A stretch of DNA of 64,000 nt, from assembly GCF_016920785.2 (NCBI RefSeq), contig NW_024609835.1, positions 173,286,995 to 173,350,994 on the forward strand, in the 5' to 3' direction. Both the position numbers and the translations under genes were made by a program. This document shows, piece by piece, positions 35,896-46,331 of this stretch (its first letter is position 1; each line of letters starts with the position of its first letter). The DNA is from Ixodes scapularis. Taxonomy: Eukaryota > Arthropoda > Arachnida > Ixodida > Ixodidae. The notes under the pieces are model-generated. The model was not told the origin of the DNA. It did no database searches and saw only the letters and a program-made list of their open reading frames with translations.

Positions 35896-36810
35896 GGGTG
35901 ATTTCAGATAAGATCGACCAAAGGGTGACTGGTCGACATTTTTAAATCAACTGATGTTTTTATATGACATTGTCTAGTGTCTGGTATAAACGAATTCACA
36001 CTTAGTTTTGACCAGAAAAAAATTTTGGAGACAAGAAAAATCGTAAGGCAGGGAGAGGTGGACAGTTGCAATAACGCGCACTGATGGAGGGGGCAAGTTT
36101 GAAAGTGAATAATTAAAACAATAAAATTAGGAGAATTTTAAAACTTTTTACAAACAAACTATGGGTACAACTTGCTTGTAATATAAAGTAATAATATTTA
36201 TTAAAAATTTATTTAGTTTTCTAAAAATTGCCAAACATGCCTGCTCGAACGACAAATGGCAAACTTTGGAAATCTGTATCTCATGAAATAATTTAATCAT
36301 TATTACATAACTTGCGGACATTATTGTACTAATATATGGCTATTACTGAAAAAATAAATAAGGTATCTGAGTGACACAATAGTTACAATATATTTAGGCA
36401 AACATGGGAAAAAAATCAAACAAAGAAAAATTCCAATGCGAATAAAAAAAAAACACCACCTTCGATTTTTTTAAAATTTGGGTACCCTGTTATACTCTAT
36501 TTCGGCATTCATTTCTATTAAAAACATGTTGCATCATTGCACTGTGAAAGAAGAAACAACTCCCCAAAGTAGGGTCCTTTTTCAAAGCCTACACTTAGCA
36601 GTGTCCTATACAAGAAGTGACTCTGAGTTCCAGTTTCATGACACTTGCACAAATCTTTTATATACATTTATTCAGATGAGGTCATTGATAAAAAGAGCGA
36701 TCGGTCACACAGTAAAAGGGAGGAGAAACTATATACAGCATTTTACATAAGCGTACAAAGTGGTATCATATTAGAGACTAATGATTTGAGAAAAGATGAT
36801 GCAGTGTGAA
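35896..36810 (+). repeat. Tn-A left TIR
   Basis: About 915 bp, inverse of 40468-41366 at roughly 85-90% by eye. Shared inner blocks include ACTCCCCAAAGTAGGGTCC and GGTATCATATTA. The inner limit is approximate. Confidence 0.8.
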
Positions 36811-37215
36811 GTTGTACCTTCCGGTATATTTTACATCTAGAGTAAAATAAATAACTTTACTTCCACACTCAAAAACAAATATATAATAGTAAGATATTTA
36901 GGTTGGCTGTGTATTTACGATTACAAACAATTTCAGGTGACGGATGCCATAGTGCCTAACTGGAGCAGCTTCGATGCTCTCGGTGTATGAATGAATCGTG
37001 GCAAGCCGATATATTTTATCCTGCTCGAGGATAACATTTTGGGATTTTTTTTATAGTGATCAGATAAAAATTATTAGTAACCACCAACAAAAACAGTAGG
37101 TTAAATACCCCGTGAAGAAAAATGTGATAAATAAGATGTCCCTGCATTCAAAATGAGCAGTCCTTGGGAAATCAAATTCGGCACTTTACGCTAAGGTTTT
37201 CCTCGCTGTACCCAT

Positions 37216-39225
37216 TTAATAAAGTTGCTTCCAAGCAGATCCGACTGTCCGTGCTACATATACGTCACAGGTCCCTTCTGTTGATGACTTGCTGAGCCGC
37301 CACGCGTGCCAAGACTGAATGCCAGGGAAGGCGCGCACCGTCAGCCACTCTTCTTTTTTTTGTTCAGGATACCGAACAACCTCATTTTCGTCCAGATATA
37401 CAAGATGCACGCCTTTCAGTTTCTTTGATAGAACGCTCACCACTGTCCTGGCCGTCTGAATTGCGCTTACTGAACGTTCTCTCAGGTTGTTCAGCGTGGC
37501 CTGGTGCTTCACGAGTCCGCCAACTCCGTCACATGCATTTCTCCCATGTCCAGATGCAGAAAATAACCACTGGGCTTGTGGGCAATCGTCCTTTGCAAAT
37601 TGGTGAAGCTGGTAGCGATTCTTGAAATGACTGGCGGCGCCGTCGCTTACGTACGTCACGTACGAGTATACCGCAACGTTGTCTTCAACCCACTCCTCCA
37701 CTTTTTTTCTAGAGCCAAGCAAGCGTGAGCGGCGTCGTGACACAGGTCCTCACTGATGATGGCAAAGCTGTTTGTAGATTTTCTTGTCGTCACTACACAT
37801 GTAAATATCGAAACTTGTTTTTTTTTTCCAGTGATATGCTTGCACTTCGTCAGGAAGCACGATGGTCGAGTTTTCAGCAAAGTCAAAATGAAAGACAATG
37901 CTCCCGCGTTGCATGCACTGTTTTTCATCGTAGATCGCTTTACCTTGCGTTTGCCGGACAGGGTTGTGAAGTACCCAACTTCCAACCGTCACTTGGATGA
38001 CTTTTAGGAAAGTCTCAGGTTCCAAAGTTTTTTTCACAAGGTCGCCGGACTCCCATGTTGCAAGCACAATCTCTTCATCCTCCGGGATATCAAGTTCCTG
38101 GAGTGTAAGAAACTGGCCTTTTGGGCAGTGATCACAGTCTCCTTGAAGGCACAGTTCTGTTGCTGGGTCGCACAGAAATGCCGAGTTCATTTCACCAGTG
38201 TTGAATGTTGAGCCTGTAACGTTCTCTAGAGCGGCAATACAAAGATAATAATTGGCGCAGCGCACACAAACGCACACTTCCTGGTGTGGAATACATTGGA
38301 CCCATCTAGGGCGCAACGAATAAAATTTCGTTAGCCCAACGCCGGAATCGGGATGCTTGTCTTTGTATATACGGAAGGCCTCTCGTATTGAGCGTGTCAT
38401 GAAGCGCTTTGGCACGAACGTTTTCTCTCCGTTGAGCATGACAGAGATGACGTCCTTCCGGTTGGGACTTTGGCGCGAACATTGTAGCTCGTCTTTCGTG
38501 AAGTACTCTAGGGCAGCAGACAGGTTCTGAGGGCTCACCTTGCACCTCGTGTAAGGATCCGGCTCATACCACACGCCATGCTTTTCCTTGAGTTTTCGGG
38601 ATTTACTGATGAGGTACATTGAGGCCTGTGGAATCATCTTTTGAACCTCATTCTTCGTCAGTGTTGACGGCAGGAGTGTAAGCAGTTGACAACGCTCCCG
38701 GAGAGAGGTGGCGGTTTCAAAGGCCTGCCGAAAGTTGTCCACCCACTCAGTGCATGTGGAGCATGTTGGTTCGGACGACCCCGATGGTGCGTCCCTGTCG
38801 TACGCAATACGTAGCCTTGAGCGTATATTCTTGACAGCAACCTGCTCCAGTTCTGTCTGCATTCTCTTGACATAGGCAGGCCTGTCCCGACTTCTTACGA
38901 CGCTTGGTTGTCTCAGCGGCGACACATCTGTAGGTAGTATGCTGCGATTTAGATCTTTAATTGCTTCTTCAGCTGGCACAAATATGTCAGGGCACTGCTC
39001 TGAGCTTCGCATCGAGATCTCCTTAGTGATGTGCATGAAGCAATGGTAGCACAGGTAGTCCGTCGCACTCACTTTGGTGAAACAGTCAGGCGGAAGAATT
39101 TGCTTCAACGAGTTTAGGTCCAACTCGCCAACACTTCGAAAATTCCGCTGCTTTGGTATAGTCTTTTTGTGTTTGCAAAAGTAATCTGCACAAAACACTC
39201 GTTCGGAGCTCCAGGACGTCTTCAT
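37216..39225 (-). pseudogene. Tn-A transposase-like protein, one frameshift
   Basis: I chose the Met at 39225, because homology to the Tn-B protein begins just after it; an open extension reaches 39396. Domains in order: a Cys region (FCADYFCKHK, then LCYHCFMHI); YVKRMQTELEQ; CSTCTEWVDNFRQAF; SRQSPNRKDV; KRFMTRSIREAFRIY; GLTKFYSLRPRWV; CVCVRCANYYLC; and HFDFAENSTIVL. A frameshift near 37745 separates the end piece (37743-37216), which holds VTYVSDGAASHFKNRYQLHQ, SGHGRNACDGVGGLVKHQ and a C-terminal IQSWHAW. The full length would be near 660 residues. Several Cys pairs suggest zinc binding. No name is certain. Confidence 0.75.
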
Positions 39226-39396
39226 AATGTATACATAAATAATAGAAATTAAACCCCAACTGATGGCATATAATTGCCAAGTGAAAGAACTACTGGGTGC
39301 ACAAGTGACAAGTCCGAGGCTGAGGAGCTCACTCACTGCTAACGTACATTTGAAAAGAGAGGTCACAACTGAGGCTGTCGGCAAAGCTTGATCCAC

Positions 39397-40467
39397 GTCA
39401 AAGGAAGAAAGAGGGAAAGTCTCCAGACAAAAAATTGTGGTCAGCGGCCTTCGAAAAAGACTTTCCGGAATCGCACTGTCGTCCCTCCACGCGCTGATAT
39501 GAAAGCACCCGAGCTTCTACCACGTGGTTCATGACACAGCCTGAGCCATGTCGGCGACCGGTTCGCGAGGGGTTGGCGGTGGGGTTAAATTGATGGTCAC
39601 TCGGATTAGCCCTTGCTGTACTGAGCTACCGCCTGCAGTGCCTTATCGCCGGCTGGTGTCAACAACGAGAACACACACACCCTGTCTACACCAAAACTAC
39701 AAGCGTTCACCGCACACGCGTCGCCGCCGCTTTTAAGCTTTTGTGAAATTGCTTTCTTTTGCCGCGGAGAACCGCCTTATCTTAACTACGCGCCTGAAAT
39801 CCTTCCAGGCGGGCGTACACAATATCAAGCGTTTCGAGAAATGCCCGTGGAGTAGAACTATGGGAAAATTCGGAGCCCGCGATGTCGATATCGTCGCCGT
39901 TGTGTTAGTACGCCGTCGCGTACTGCAGTCCCCCGTTGGGGGAGGGGGGGGGGGGGGTGGTCTTACTACGATAACATGGCGACAGCGTTTACACTCTATG
40001 TATTTACGCGAGGCTCGAGTATTTGGGGATAATGCTGCCGGTTGGTGTGCCCTTTGTGCCTGATATTATCGCCCGTGACGCCAGCGAGTGAGATGGCGAC
40101 AGGCATGACTGCTCAGTAAACAGGCGTTGGCGGCCATGTTTTGCTGGTTGAAGCGAACCCCCTTGTCCTTGACAGCGAGCGGGGAAATGCGAAAAAAAGA
40201 TTGTATCGGCCGTTTCGCCAGAACTAGCGACGAGTGTCGTCTGCGGTTTCCGGCAACTATTTTGCCATAATCGTGAGCTTAGCGAGGAAATGATTTTTGC
40301 TAGCCACAGAACACTACCACGCAGAAAGGGAATGCTTGAACATGTTTTTGTTCTGGATATATATCAGGGATATATATGAGAGAGAGAGAGAGAGAGATGA
40401 AGGTAGAGCGGAAGAGGGAATAGCATATAGTGTCGCAGGAGAATAAAGTAAACAAAGTTCCTAGTGG
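39397..40467. other. Tn-A 5' internal region
   Basis: No conserved protein. It is GC-richer than the TIRs, with a 15-nt G-run region (39940-39958). It is the likely promoter and leader side of the transposase, but I can point to no specific box. Confidence 0.4.
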
Positions 40468-41366
40468 CCGATGGCTGCATGATCTTTTCTCGGATCACTA
40501 GTCCGTAATATGATACCTCTTTGTACACAGTAGTTTCTCCTTAATTTAAGTGTGTGAACGGTTTCTTTAGTTATCATTGGCCTCAGCTGAATAAAAATAT
40601 ATAAAAGATGTGTGTTGGTTTCATGAAACTGGAACTCAGAGTCAGTTCTTGTATAAAACACTGCTAAGTGTAGGCTTTGAAAAAGGACCCTACTTTGGGG
40701 AGTTGTATCTTCTTTCTCAATGAAATGATGCAACATGTTTTTAATGGAAATGAATGCCGAAATAGAGTATAACAGGCTACCTAAATTTTAAAAAAATCGC
40801 GGGTGGTGTTTTTTTTTTATTTGCATGGGAATTTTTCTTTGTTTGATTTTTTTTCCATGTTTGACTAAATATATCCTAACTATTGTATCACACAGATACC
40901 CTAGTTGTTTTTTAAATATTAGCTATATATTAGTAGAACAATATCTGCAAATTATATCATAATGATTAAATTATTTCATGAGATACAGACCTCCAAAGTT
41001 TGCCATTTGTCGTTCGAGCAGGCATGTTTGTCAATTTTTAGAAAAATAAATAAATTTTGAATAAATATGATTACTTTATATTACAAGCAAGCTATACCCA
41101 TAGTTTGCGCCTAAAACGTATTAGAGTTATCCTAATGTTATCGCTTTAGTTATTCACTCTCAAACGGGCCCCCTCCATCAGTGCGCGTTAATGCAACTGT
41201 CCACCACCTCATGCCTTACGATTTTTCCTGTCCCCAAGTATTTTTTCTAGTCAAAACTAAGTTTGGATTCGTTCATACCAGACACTAGACAATAACATAT
41301 AAGAACATCAGTTGATTTGAAAATGTCGACTAGCCATCCTTTGGTCGATCTTATCTGAAATCACCC
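40468..41366 (-). repeat. Tn-A right TIR
   Basis: Inverse partner of 35896-36810. A (GA)n run (40378-40397) lies just inside it. Confidence 0.8.
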
Positions 41367-41795
41367 AGTTTGACTTAAACTACCAAAATATTGAAAAGAT
41401 CCCCTTCTAGAAGTTCACTTCAAGCAGATATGGAGTACACTGAAGCGCCTAAATACAACATTTGATTAGTTTTTCAACTGAATTGCGCAGCGTCGCACTG
41501 ATAAATCAGTCCAGTTTATGTTATTGTTTCCTTTTTTCTATCAAAAACACACCTGATCAGTTCCTTGCACACCTATCACAAACGGGGTTCGGGAACTACA
41601 ACCACAACATTTGCTGATGCTGGAAAGCTTCAACGGGTGCTGTGAACAGATACGTTCGGCGTGGTTTTGTTAGCACAATGTTAGTTCACTGAACGTGTAT
41701 ACTCACCATTGTACGTGATGTGAATAGTGACTTTAATATAGTGACATTAACTACCATATTAAATAGTCAACTACTAAAAAGGAAAGGCAAATAAC

Positions 41796-42027
41796 TACTG
41801 TAAAATATTTATTTTTCGCGGGCTCAATATTTCGCGATTTAGGTCAAAGTTTTAGTTTTGGAATAATTCGCAAATTCTAATTTTCGCGACGCGCTGGGAT
41901 CGCAATATAGATTTTAAAGTTTTTACATTTTGCCGGCATTGTTCACGGGACCTATTTTTCGGAACTGTAGGCGACTCGCGAACTTTGCGAGAATTAGGTC
42001 CTCACGAAAATAAAGTCGTTTACAGTA
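41796..42027. mobile_element. Small MITE with TA target duplication
   Basis: The ends are CTGTAAAATATTTATTTTTCGC and, inverted, CTGTAAACGACTTTATTTTCG. TA lies directly outside both. The length is about 230 bp, and the interior is rich in TTCGCGA words. The TA duplication and size fit a Tc1/mariner-derived MITE. Confidence 0.65.
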
Positions 42028-42712
42028 CGTTAAAGTGATGAAACTGCCTTGATTCGCTTCGTCCTGAGTGGTGCTATTAGCCCCGTGCGCGACCGAAAGC
42101 GTCGCTGTGGTCGGCCTTCCACGATTGGCCGAACGCTGACTATGACGTAGGAAAGGGGATTTATCATCGACGGAAATAAGAGGAATGAAAGAACTTTAAT
42201 TTTGACGGTGTTGGCAGTGTTGCTTTAAGAGCTCAATGATTTCAAGCTTCCACCATGCTATTTACGAACACCATCGAACTTGTTGTTCGCAAGGTAATGA
42301 CGTAACAAGGGGGAACCATAGGAGGGCGCCACCAAAACATCTCGCCGCTAATACGCAGAGAAGCAACAACATGTATTTTATGAGCCATTTGTGTGGATAT
42401 TGTTTTAGAAACTACGCCGAATTGTTATTAATTATACCAATGCTTTTTAGTAAGAGATATCGTCCACGAACTTCAAAACACTGTTTCCCCTTTGACAGAC
42501 TCCCGAGGAGATGATCGAATACTTGGAACTTTATTAAGCGCAGAGGTGGTCACCGAAAAAATGATTACCTTCAATATGTAGGCTATATAAGGCTCTAGTG
42601 CAGTCAACGGGACTGTGAATGAGCTGTTCAGTGCGTCATGGTGTTTGTGTTCGTTTCTAATGTAGCTTTGTGAGCTGTATTTAGTAGTGCCTTCAAATAC
42701 CACCTCAAATAC

Positions 42713-43223
42713 CAATAGACCCTTCCCGAAATTCAGTGCCACCTGGTGGTTTGTAAAGCAGTTCAGGTTTTGCCATATCAATGGCGGAAATGAACTTGTA
42801 TCGGCACCGTCACTTTCGCAAGTCAACGGCACACAAGGAATTGTTCAGTGTGAGTTCTTTCTCGATCACTTTCAGTTCGATGGTGACCAAGAACACCTGC
42901 ATTCAGAACAAAGCTCCAACCCACTCAGATGCCTCGAGAAAATTTTATACACCAAAGTGCTTTAAAGCCGATTGTGTGCCGCCCACAGATTGACTGGATC
43001 TGAGTTATTAGAAATAAACGCTTACGTAGCTCTTGTGTTCCATTCCTACGTCGCGTCGTATTGACCCCCGAACGTACAGGCCTCGCAAGATCCGCTTAGG
43101 AGCATCTTCAACGTCTTCCTTTATCAGTCACTAGAAGGCCGCCATTGGTATGGCACGGATGCCGTTTCACAGATGATGATAGTAATCAAAGTGGCCAGAC
43201 TGAATTTCGGAAAGGGTCTATTG
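42713..43223. mobile_element. MITE with CAATAGACCCTT ends
   Basis: The terminal 25 bp match in inverse with one mismatch (CAATAGACCCTTNCCGAAAT and on). Similarity continues inward for about 85 bp, including CCATAYCAATGGCGG. No clear target duplication and no coding sequence. Confidence 0.65.
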
Positions 43224-43462
43224 CTGACAAAATCGTAATTAAAAAAAAATTGTGTAACCGGTTTTAATGCACAAATGGCATCTTGAGTGTGAGGCGATAA
43301 TTTTTTTGGTATATGTAAAATATTTTTTGATTCATATTTATAATGTATTTTGAATACCTTACGCGCGTATTTCGAATGCGGCCAAAATAATACAGAATGA
43401 ATACAAAATGAATATTCGTATTCAATATATTTCAACTTCGTTTGAAGTACGGTCTCTTTTTG

Positions 43463-43768
43463 CTAAGGGCTGCCGCCTTTCTTTTTTACAAGGACTACTG
43501 GTGAAGACCAGGGGCTCGAGGATTGACGGATGATCCCCTTACGCAGCATTTCAGACACCTCTTGGTCAATAATACGGCGTTGTGAAGAAGACACGCGATA
43601 TGGGCGTTGGTGAACTATTTCTCCAGGAGGCGTATTGATCATATGTGCTACCGAGTTTGTTGTGCTTGTGAACGACGTGTAAACGTCAAAGCACGATTGG
43701 ATACGAGTTAATAAATTAATTAATTGCTTTTTATAAACCTCTCCCAGGTCAGAGTCAATGGCATTCAA
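43463..43768 (-). pseudogene. Gypsy-1 pol, start of reverse transcriptase
   Basis: This frame contains PYRVSSSQRRIIDQEVSEML, then SSPWSSPVVLVKKK, the entry of Gypsy reverse transcriptases. It stops at the right edge of the insertion. The continuation (RFCVDYRRLNKI) is at about 35405-35485, left of the insertion, in matching register. Confidence 0.88.
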
Positions 43769-44723
43769 AAGTATTTGGTTGGATATAACAGATTGGACGC
43801 GGCCGATATCCCCAGGATCCGTAGGTGGGATGAGTGGGGCGGCTGCTCCAAGGGGGTAAAGGACCCCTGTTAAAAGCAGGCGAGATAGAAGCCAGAGCAG
43901 GAAGGTCCGGAATCAGTTGAGGAACTCCCGAACGAGGAGTTTCATCAGAAGTTCGAAGCCCTTCGGTGACTTTAGGGGAAGTCTCTTTTGGTGTGACGAC
44001 AGAAGCAATCTCCTGTTGGATAATGCGGCGCAACCCGCTGTCGTCGTTCTCAATCGTCTGGTGACATGCAGCAGGTCGGAGAAAATGGGAAAGTTCATCT
44101 CGTACTATTTTCTGTATCATTTGCTTCAGGGTATCGGTCGATAAAGAAGGCATGGTAATTGATGAGCTGTCATGCAGTGCTCGAACCTGAAGACGGGAGT
44201 TGCGGGCCTCATCCAGCCGTTGGCAATGCGTGGTGATGTCCTTAAGAGTCGTGGGATTTTGCACAAGAAGGACGTTAAATGCCTCTTCAGAGATCCCTTT
44301 CATCACATGGCGGACTCGGTCAGCCTCCGACATGTCCTTGTCGCAACGACGGCAAAGTGCGAGGACATCCTCGATGTAGGAAGTATACGTCTCGCCAGAA
44401 GATTGAATTCGTGCTGCCAACTTTCGTTCTGCTACAGCTTTACGATTGCCGGGTTTGCCGAAGATTTCGGCTAGCTGGGTTTTGAATAGCAGCCATGTCA
44501 CGATTTCATCTTCATGGTTGGTGAACCAGATCTTGGCCACATCAGAGAGTTTCGCATGGTCGTCCCACTTGTTATAAAGACTCACTCGCTCGTAGACGTC
44601 CAGCCAGTCCTCCATGTCGTCCTCTCAGAGTCCGGCAAAGGTTTTGGGATGTCAGAGCTGGCTGGGGACAGGGCTGACTGCAGCTGCAGAGGCACCGGAG
44701 GAGGATTGGCCACTGCTGGTCAT
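43755..44723 (-). pseudogene. Gypsy-1 gag
   Basis: The main frame (44615-43755, 286 residues) has the retrotransposon gag fold signature: DWLDVYERVSLYNKWDD, WLLFKTQLAEIFGKPGNRK and YTSYIEDVLALCRRCD. A plausible start lies at 44723, but two in-frame stops separate it from the main frame. At the C-terminus the expected Cys-knuckle begins (RPICY) and is then lost. Pol resumes directly at the reverse-transcriptase linker, so the knuckle and protease are deleted. Confidence 0.82.
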
Positions 44724-44806
44724 TGTCGCTATTCGCCTTCTGGGACGAAGCTCCAGAGTGATGGAACGTCGCTACTGGGATCGTGACCCCGCACCTCCAC
44801 CAATAA

Positions 44807-44957
44807 TGTCAGGAAGACAGAAGCTCAACAACCGCTTTCAGTGATGATTATATTCGAACTGGCCCGCGGTTGCGAGCACGGGCCACACGAGCTATCGGTG
44901 ATGACGATGATGGGGGAGATATGACGATGCCCGATGACGACGATGAGGGTCTTCATC

Positions 44958-44960
<3 letters not shown>
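44807..44960 (-). repeat. Gypsy-1 5' LTR
   Basis: A 154-bp partner of 32825-32977, followed on the right by (AT)n. Confidence 0.9.

Positions 44961-45014
<54 letters not shown>
44961..45014. repeat. (AT)n between Gypsy-1 and Gypsy-2
   Basis: About 27 AT repeats run straight from the Gypsy-1 5' LTR into the remnant of the Gypsy-2 5' LTR. Confidence 0.95.
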
Positions 45015-45018
<4 letters not shown>

Positions 45019-45041
45019 TCACCCTATATTTGTAACCTAAT
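45012..45041 (+). repeat. Gypsy-2 5' LTR remnant
   Basis: ATTAAATCACCCTATATTTG and the following ten bases equal the end of the 3' LTR. Everything upstream is replaced by (AT)n. Confidence 0.85.
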
Positions 45042-45128
45042 GCGTGGTGGAGGTGCAGCAGAATCCCCAACCTTCCCCTCCGCTCATCTGACCTGGAGCT
45101 GCGCAGCGGCCGCTTCACCTCTGCAACC

Positions 45129-46331
45129 ATGCCCAATGAGAACGCCAACACAACGGACCAGCGGCCTCTACACATCAAGAATCGCCAACGTGACCCCCCC
45201 CCCCCCCCCGAATTCGCCGGTACCCCTGATTCGGACGTCCAAGACTGGCTGCAGAATTATGACCGCGTGAGTCAGCATAATCGTTGGGACGACATGATCA
45301 AGCTCGCCAACGTTGTCTTTTTCCTGAAAGGCACAGCACTACAATGGTTCGACAACCATGAAACCGAAATCAATTCATGGGACGCGTTCAAAGCCGCCTT
45401 TGCGGACGTCTTTGACACACCTGAACGCCGCAGACAGCATGCCAAGGACAAGCTTTCCAAGCGGTACCAAGCCGCCTCTGAATCTTCGATCTCTTATATC
45501 GAAGACGTACACCGCCTTTGCAGCCGCGTCAATGCAGCTATGCCAGAGGACGAGAAAATCAGGCGCCTCTTCAAAGGGTTGTCCCAGCAACTGTTTTCTG
45601 TCGTCGCACCTAAATCGCCTCCGACCGTCCACCAGCTCATTGCGGAATGTAAGAAGTACGAAGAGCTACAAACCGGCCGGATCCTCGACGCTCGCTTTGT
45701 ACGCCTCCCGGAAGTGTCCGCCTCATCTTCCGCCGGTGAGCTTTCTGCTCTTATACGAAGAATCATTCGCGAAGAATTACGCGAATTCGTGGCTTTCTTT
45801 CGCCCCTCCTCCGACATTTCACGCCCACAAACCGAGACTTCTAGTGTTCAGCAAGTCATCAAGGATGAACTTCGGGCTGCGCTTTGCCCCATCGCACCGG
45901 TTCCTTGCCCTCACGTCCCGCCGCCTGCCTTATCGCCGCCCATCTGCGCCTTGCAGCACGCCTCCCCACACCTCTGCCCCGTGCAGCATTTGAATAACGT
46001 TTCCCCACCTCCTCGACGTTACGGACCACCCCGAAGAACTGAGGCATATCCCACCAAAGACAACCGTCCGGTATGCTTCTACTGCCACTCACCTGGCCAC
46101 GTTATTCGCTACTGCCGCCGCCGTATTCAGTCCGAGACATACAATCGCAACCCCACTTCTACCCCACCCTTCAACGACCACAACCCCAGCCGCACCTCCG
46201 ACGACCGCCGCAACTGGAGTCCTCCCCCTTTTCCCGGTTCTCGGCGTGGCCGGTCCCCATCCCCCTACCCTCGACGCCGCTCTGTCTCGCCGTTTATTGA
46301 TGCCATTGCCACATCTCCACCGTCAAACTAA
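45129..46331 (+). CDS. Gypsy-2 gag polyprotein
   Basis: An intact 400-residue frame from ATG at 45129 to TAA at 46329. The gag core shows VQDWLQNYDRVSQHNRWDDM, LKGTALQWFDNHETEI, FKAAFADVFDTPERR and ISYIEDVHRLCSRV. A Pro-rich region follows, then a single zinc knuckle, CFYCHSPGHVIRYC (C-x2-C-x4-H-x4-C), and a basic Arg/Ser/Pro tail. A 15-nt C-run near 45197 encodes a Pro stretch. The pol frame is open in a different register from the gag stop onward, so pol would need ribosomal frameshifting or a separate start. It is the only full-length retroelement gene in the window. Confidence 0.85.
   Translation: MPNENANTTDQRPLHIKNRQRDPPPPPEFAGTPDSDVQDWLQNYDRVSQHNRWDDMIKLANVVFFLKGTALQWFDNHETEINSWDAFKAAFADVFDTPERRRQHAKDKLSKRYQAASESSISYIEDVHRLCSRVNAAMPEDEKIRRLFKGLSQQLFSVVAPKSPPTVHQLIAECKKYEELQTGRILDARFVRLPEVSASSSAGELSALIRRIIREELREFVAFFRPSSDISRPQTETSSVQQVIKDELRAALCPIAPVPCPHVPPPALSPPICALQHASPHLCPVQHLNNVSPPPRRYGPPRRTEAYPTKDNRPVCFYCHSPGHVIRYCRRRIQSETYNRNPTSTPPFNDHNPSRTSDDRRNWSPPPFPGSRRGRSPSPYPRRRSVSPFIDAIATSPPSN

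Larger units (their letters stand above)
35896..41366 (-). mobile_element. Tn-A: long-TIR DNA transposon
   Basis: It starts GGGTGATTTCAGATAAGATC and ends with the inverse. AGTT is duplicated exactly outside (35892-35895 and 41367-41370), giving a clear 4-bp target duplication in a non-repetitive site. TIRs of about 0.9 kb enclose one minus-strand transposase pseudogene. Its TIRs differ in sequence from those of Tn-B beyond the first 11 bases, but the protein is plainly related. Confidence 0.9.
35490..43471. mobile_element. 8-kb composite insertion inside Gypsy-1
   Basis: The ends are AGCCCTTAGCGAAAA and, inverted, AGCCCTTAGCAAAAA. Removing the block restores the register between the two halves of the Gypsy-1 reverse transcriptase. 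The duplication is unclear: GCT is the only shared flank, 3 bp at most. The outer sequence is AT-rich with many AAATAC words and has no transposase of its own, so it is probably a non-autonomous TIR element that later received Tn-A and MITEs. Confidence 0.65.
32825..44960 (-). mobile_element. Gypsy-1 LTR retrotransposon, interrupted
   Basis: Two matching LTRs (32825-32977 and 44807-44960) flank gag and pol on the minus strand. ATAT lies outside both LTRs. Just inside the 5' LTR is TGGTGGAGGTGCGGGG, the likely tRNA primer-binding site, and just inside the 3' LTR is the purine-rich GAGGAGGGCGGTAA. An 8-kb insertion (35490-43471) breaks the reverse transcriptase. Without the insertion the element would be about 4.1 kb, which is short because the zinc knuckle and protease region are missing. 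Confidence 0.9.

Noticed and set aside
35490..43471. Reading the 8-kb block as a Polinton/Maverick because it starts with AG and ends with CT
   Set aside because: No DNA polymerase B, integrase or packaging ATPase, the TIR is only about 15 bp, and there is no 6-bp duplication.
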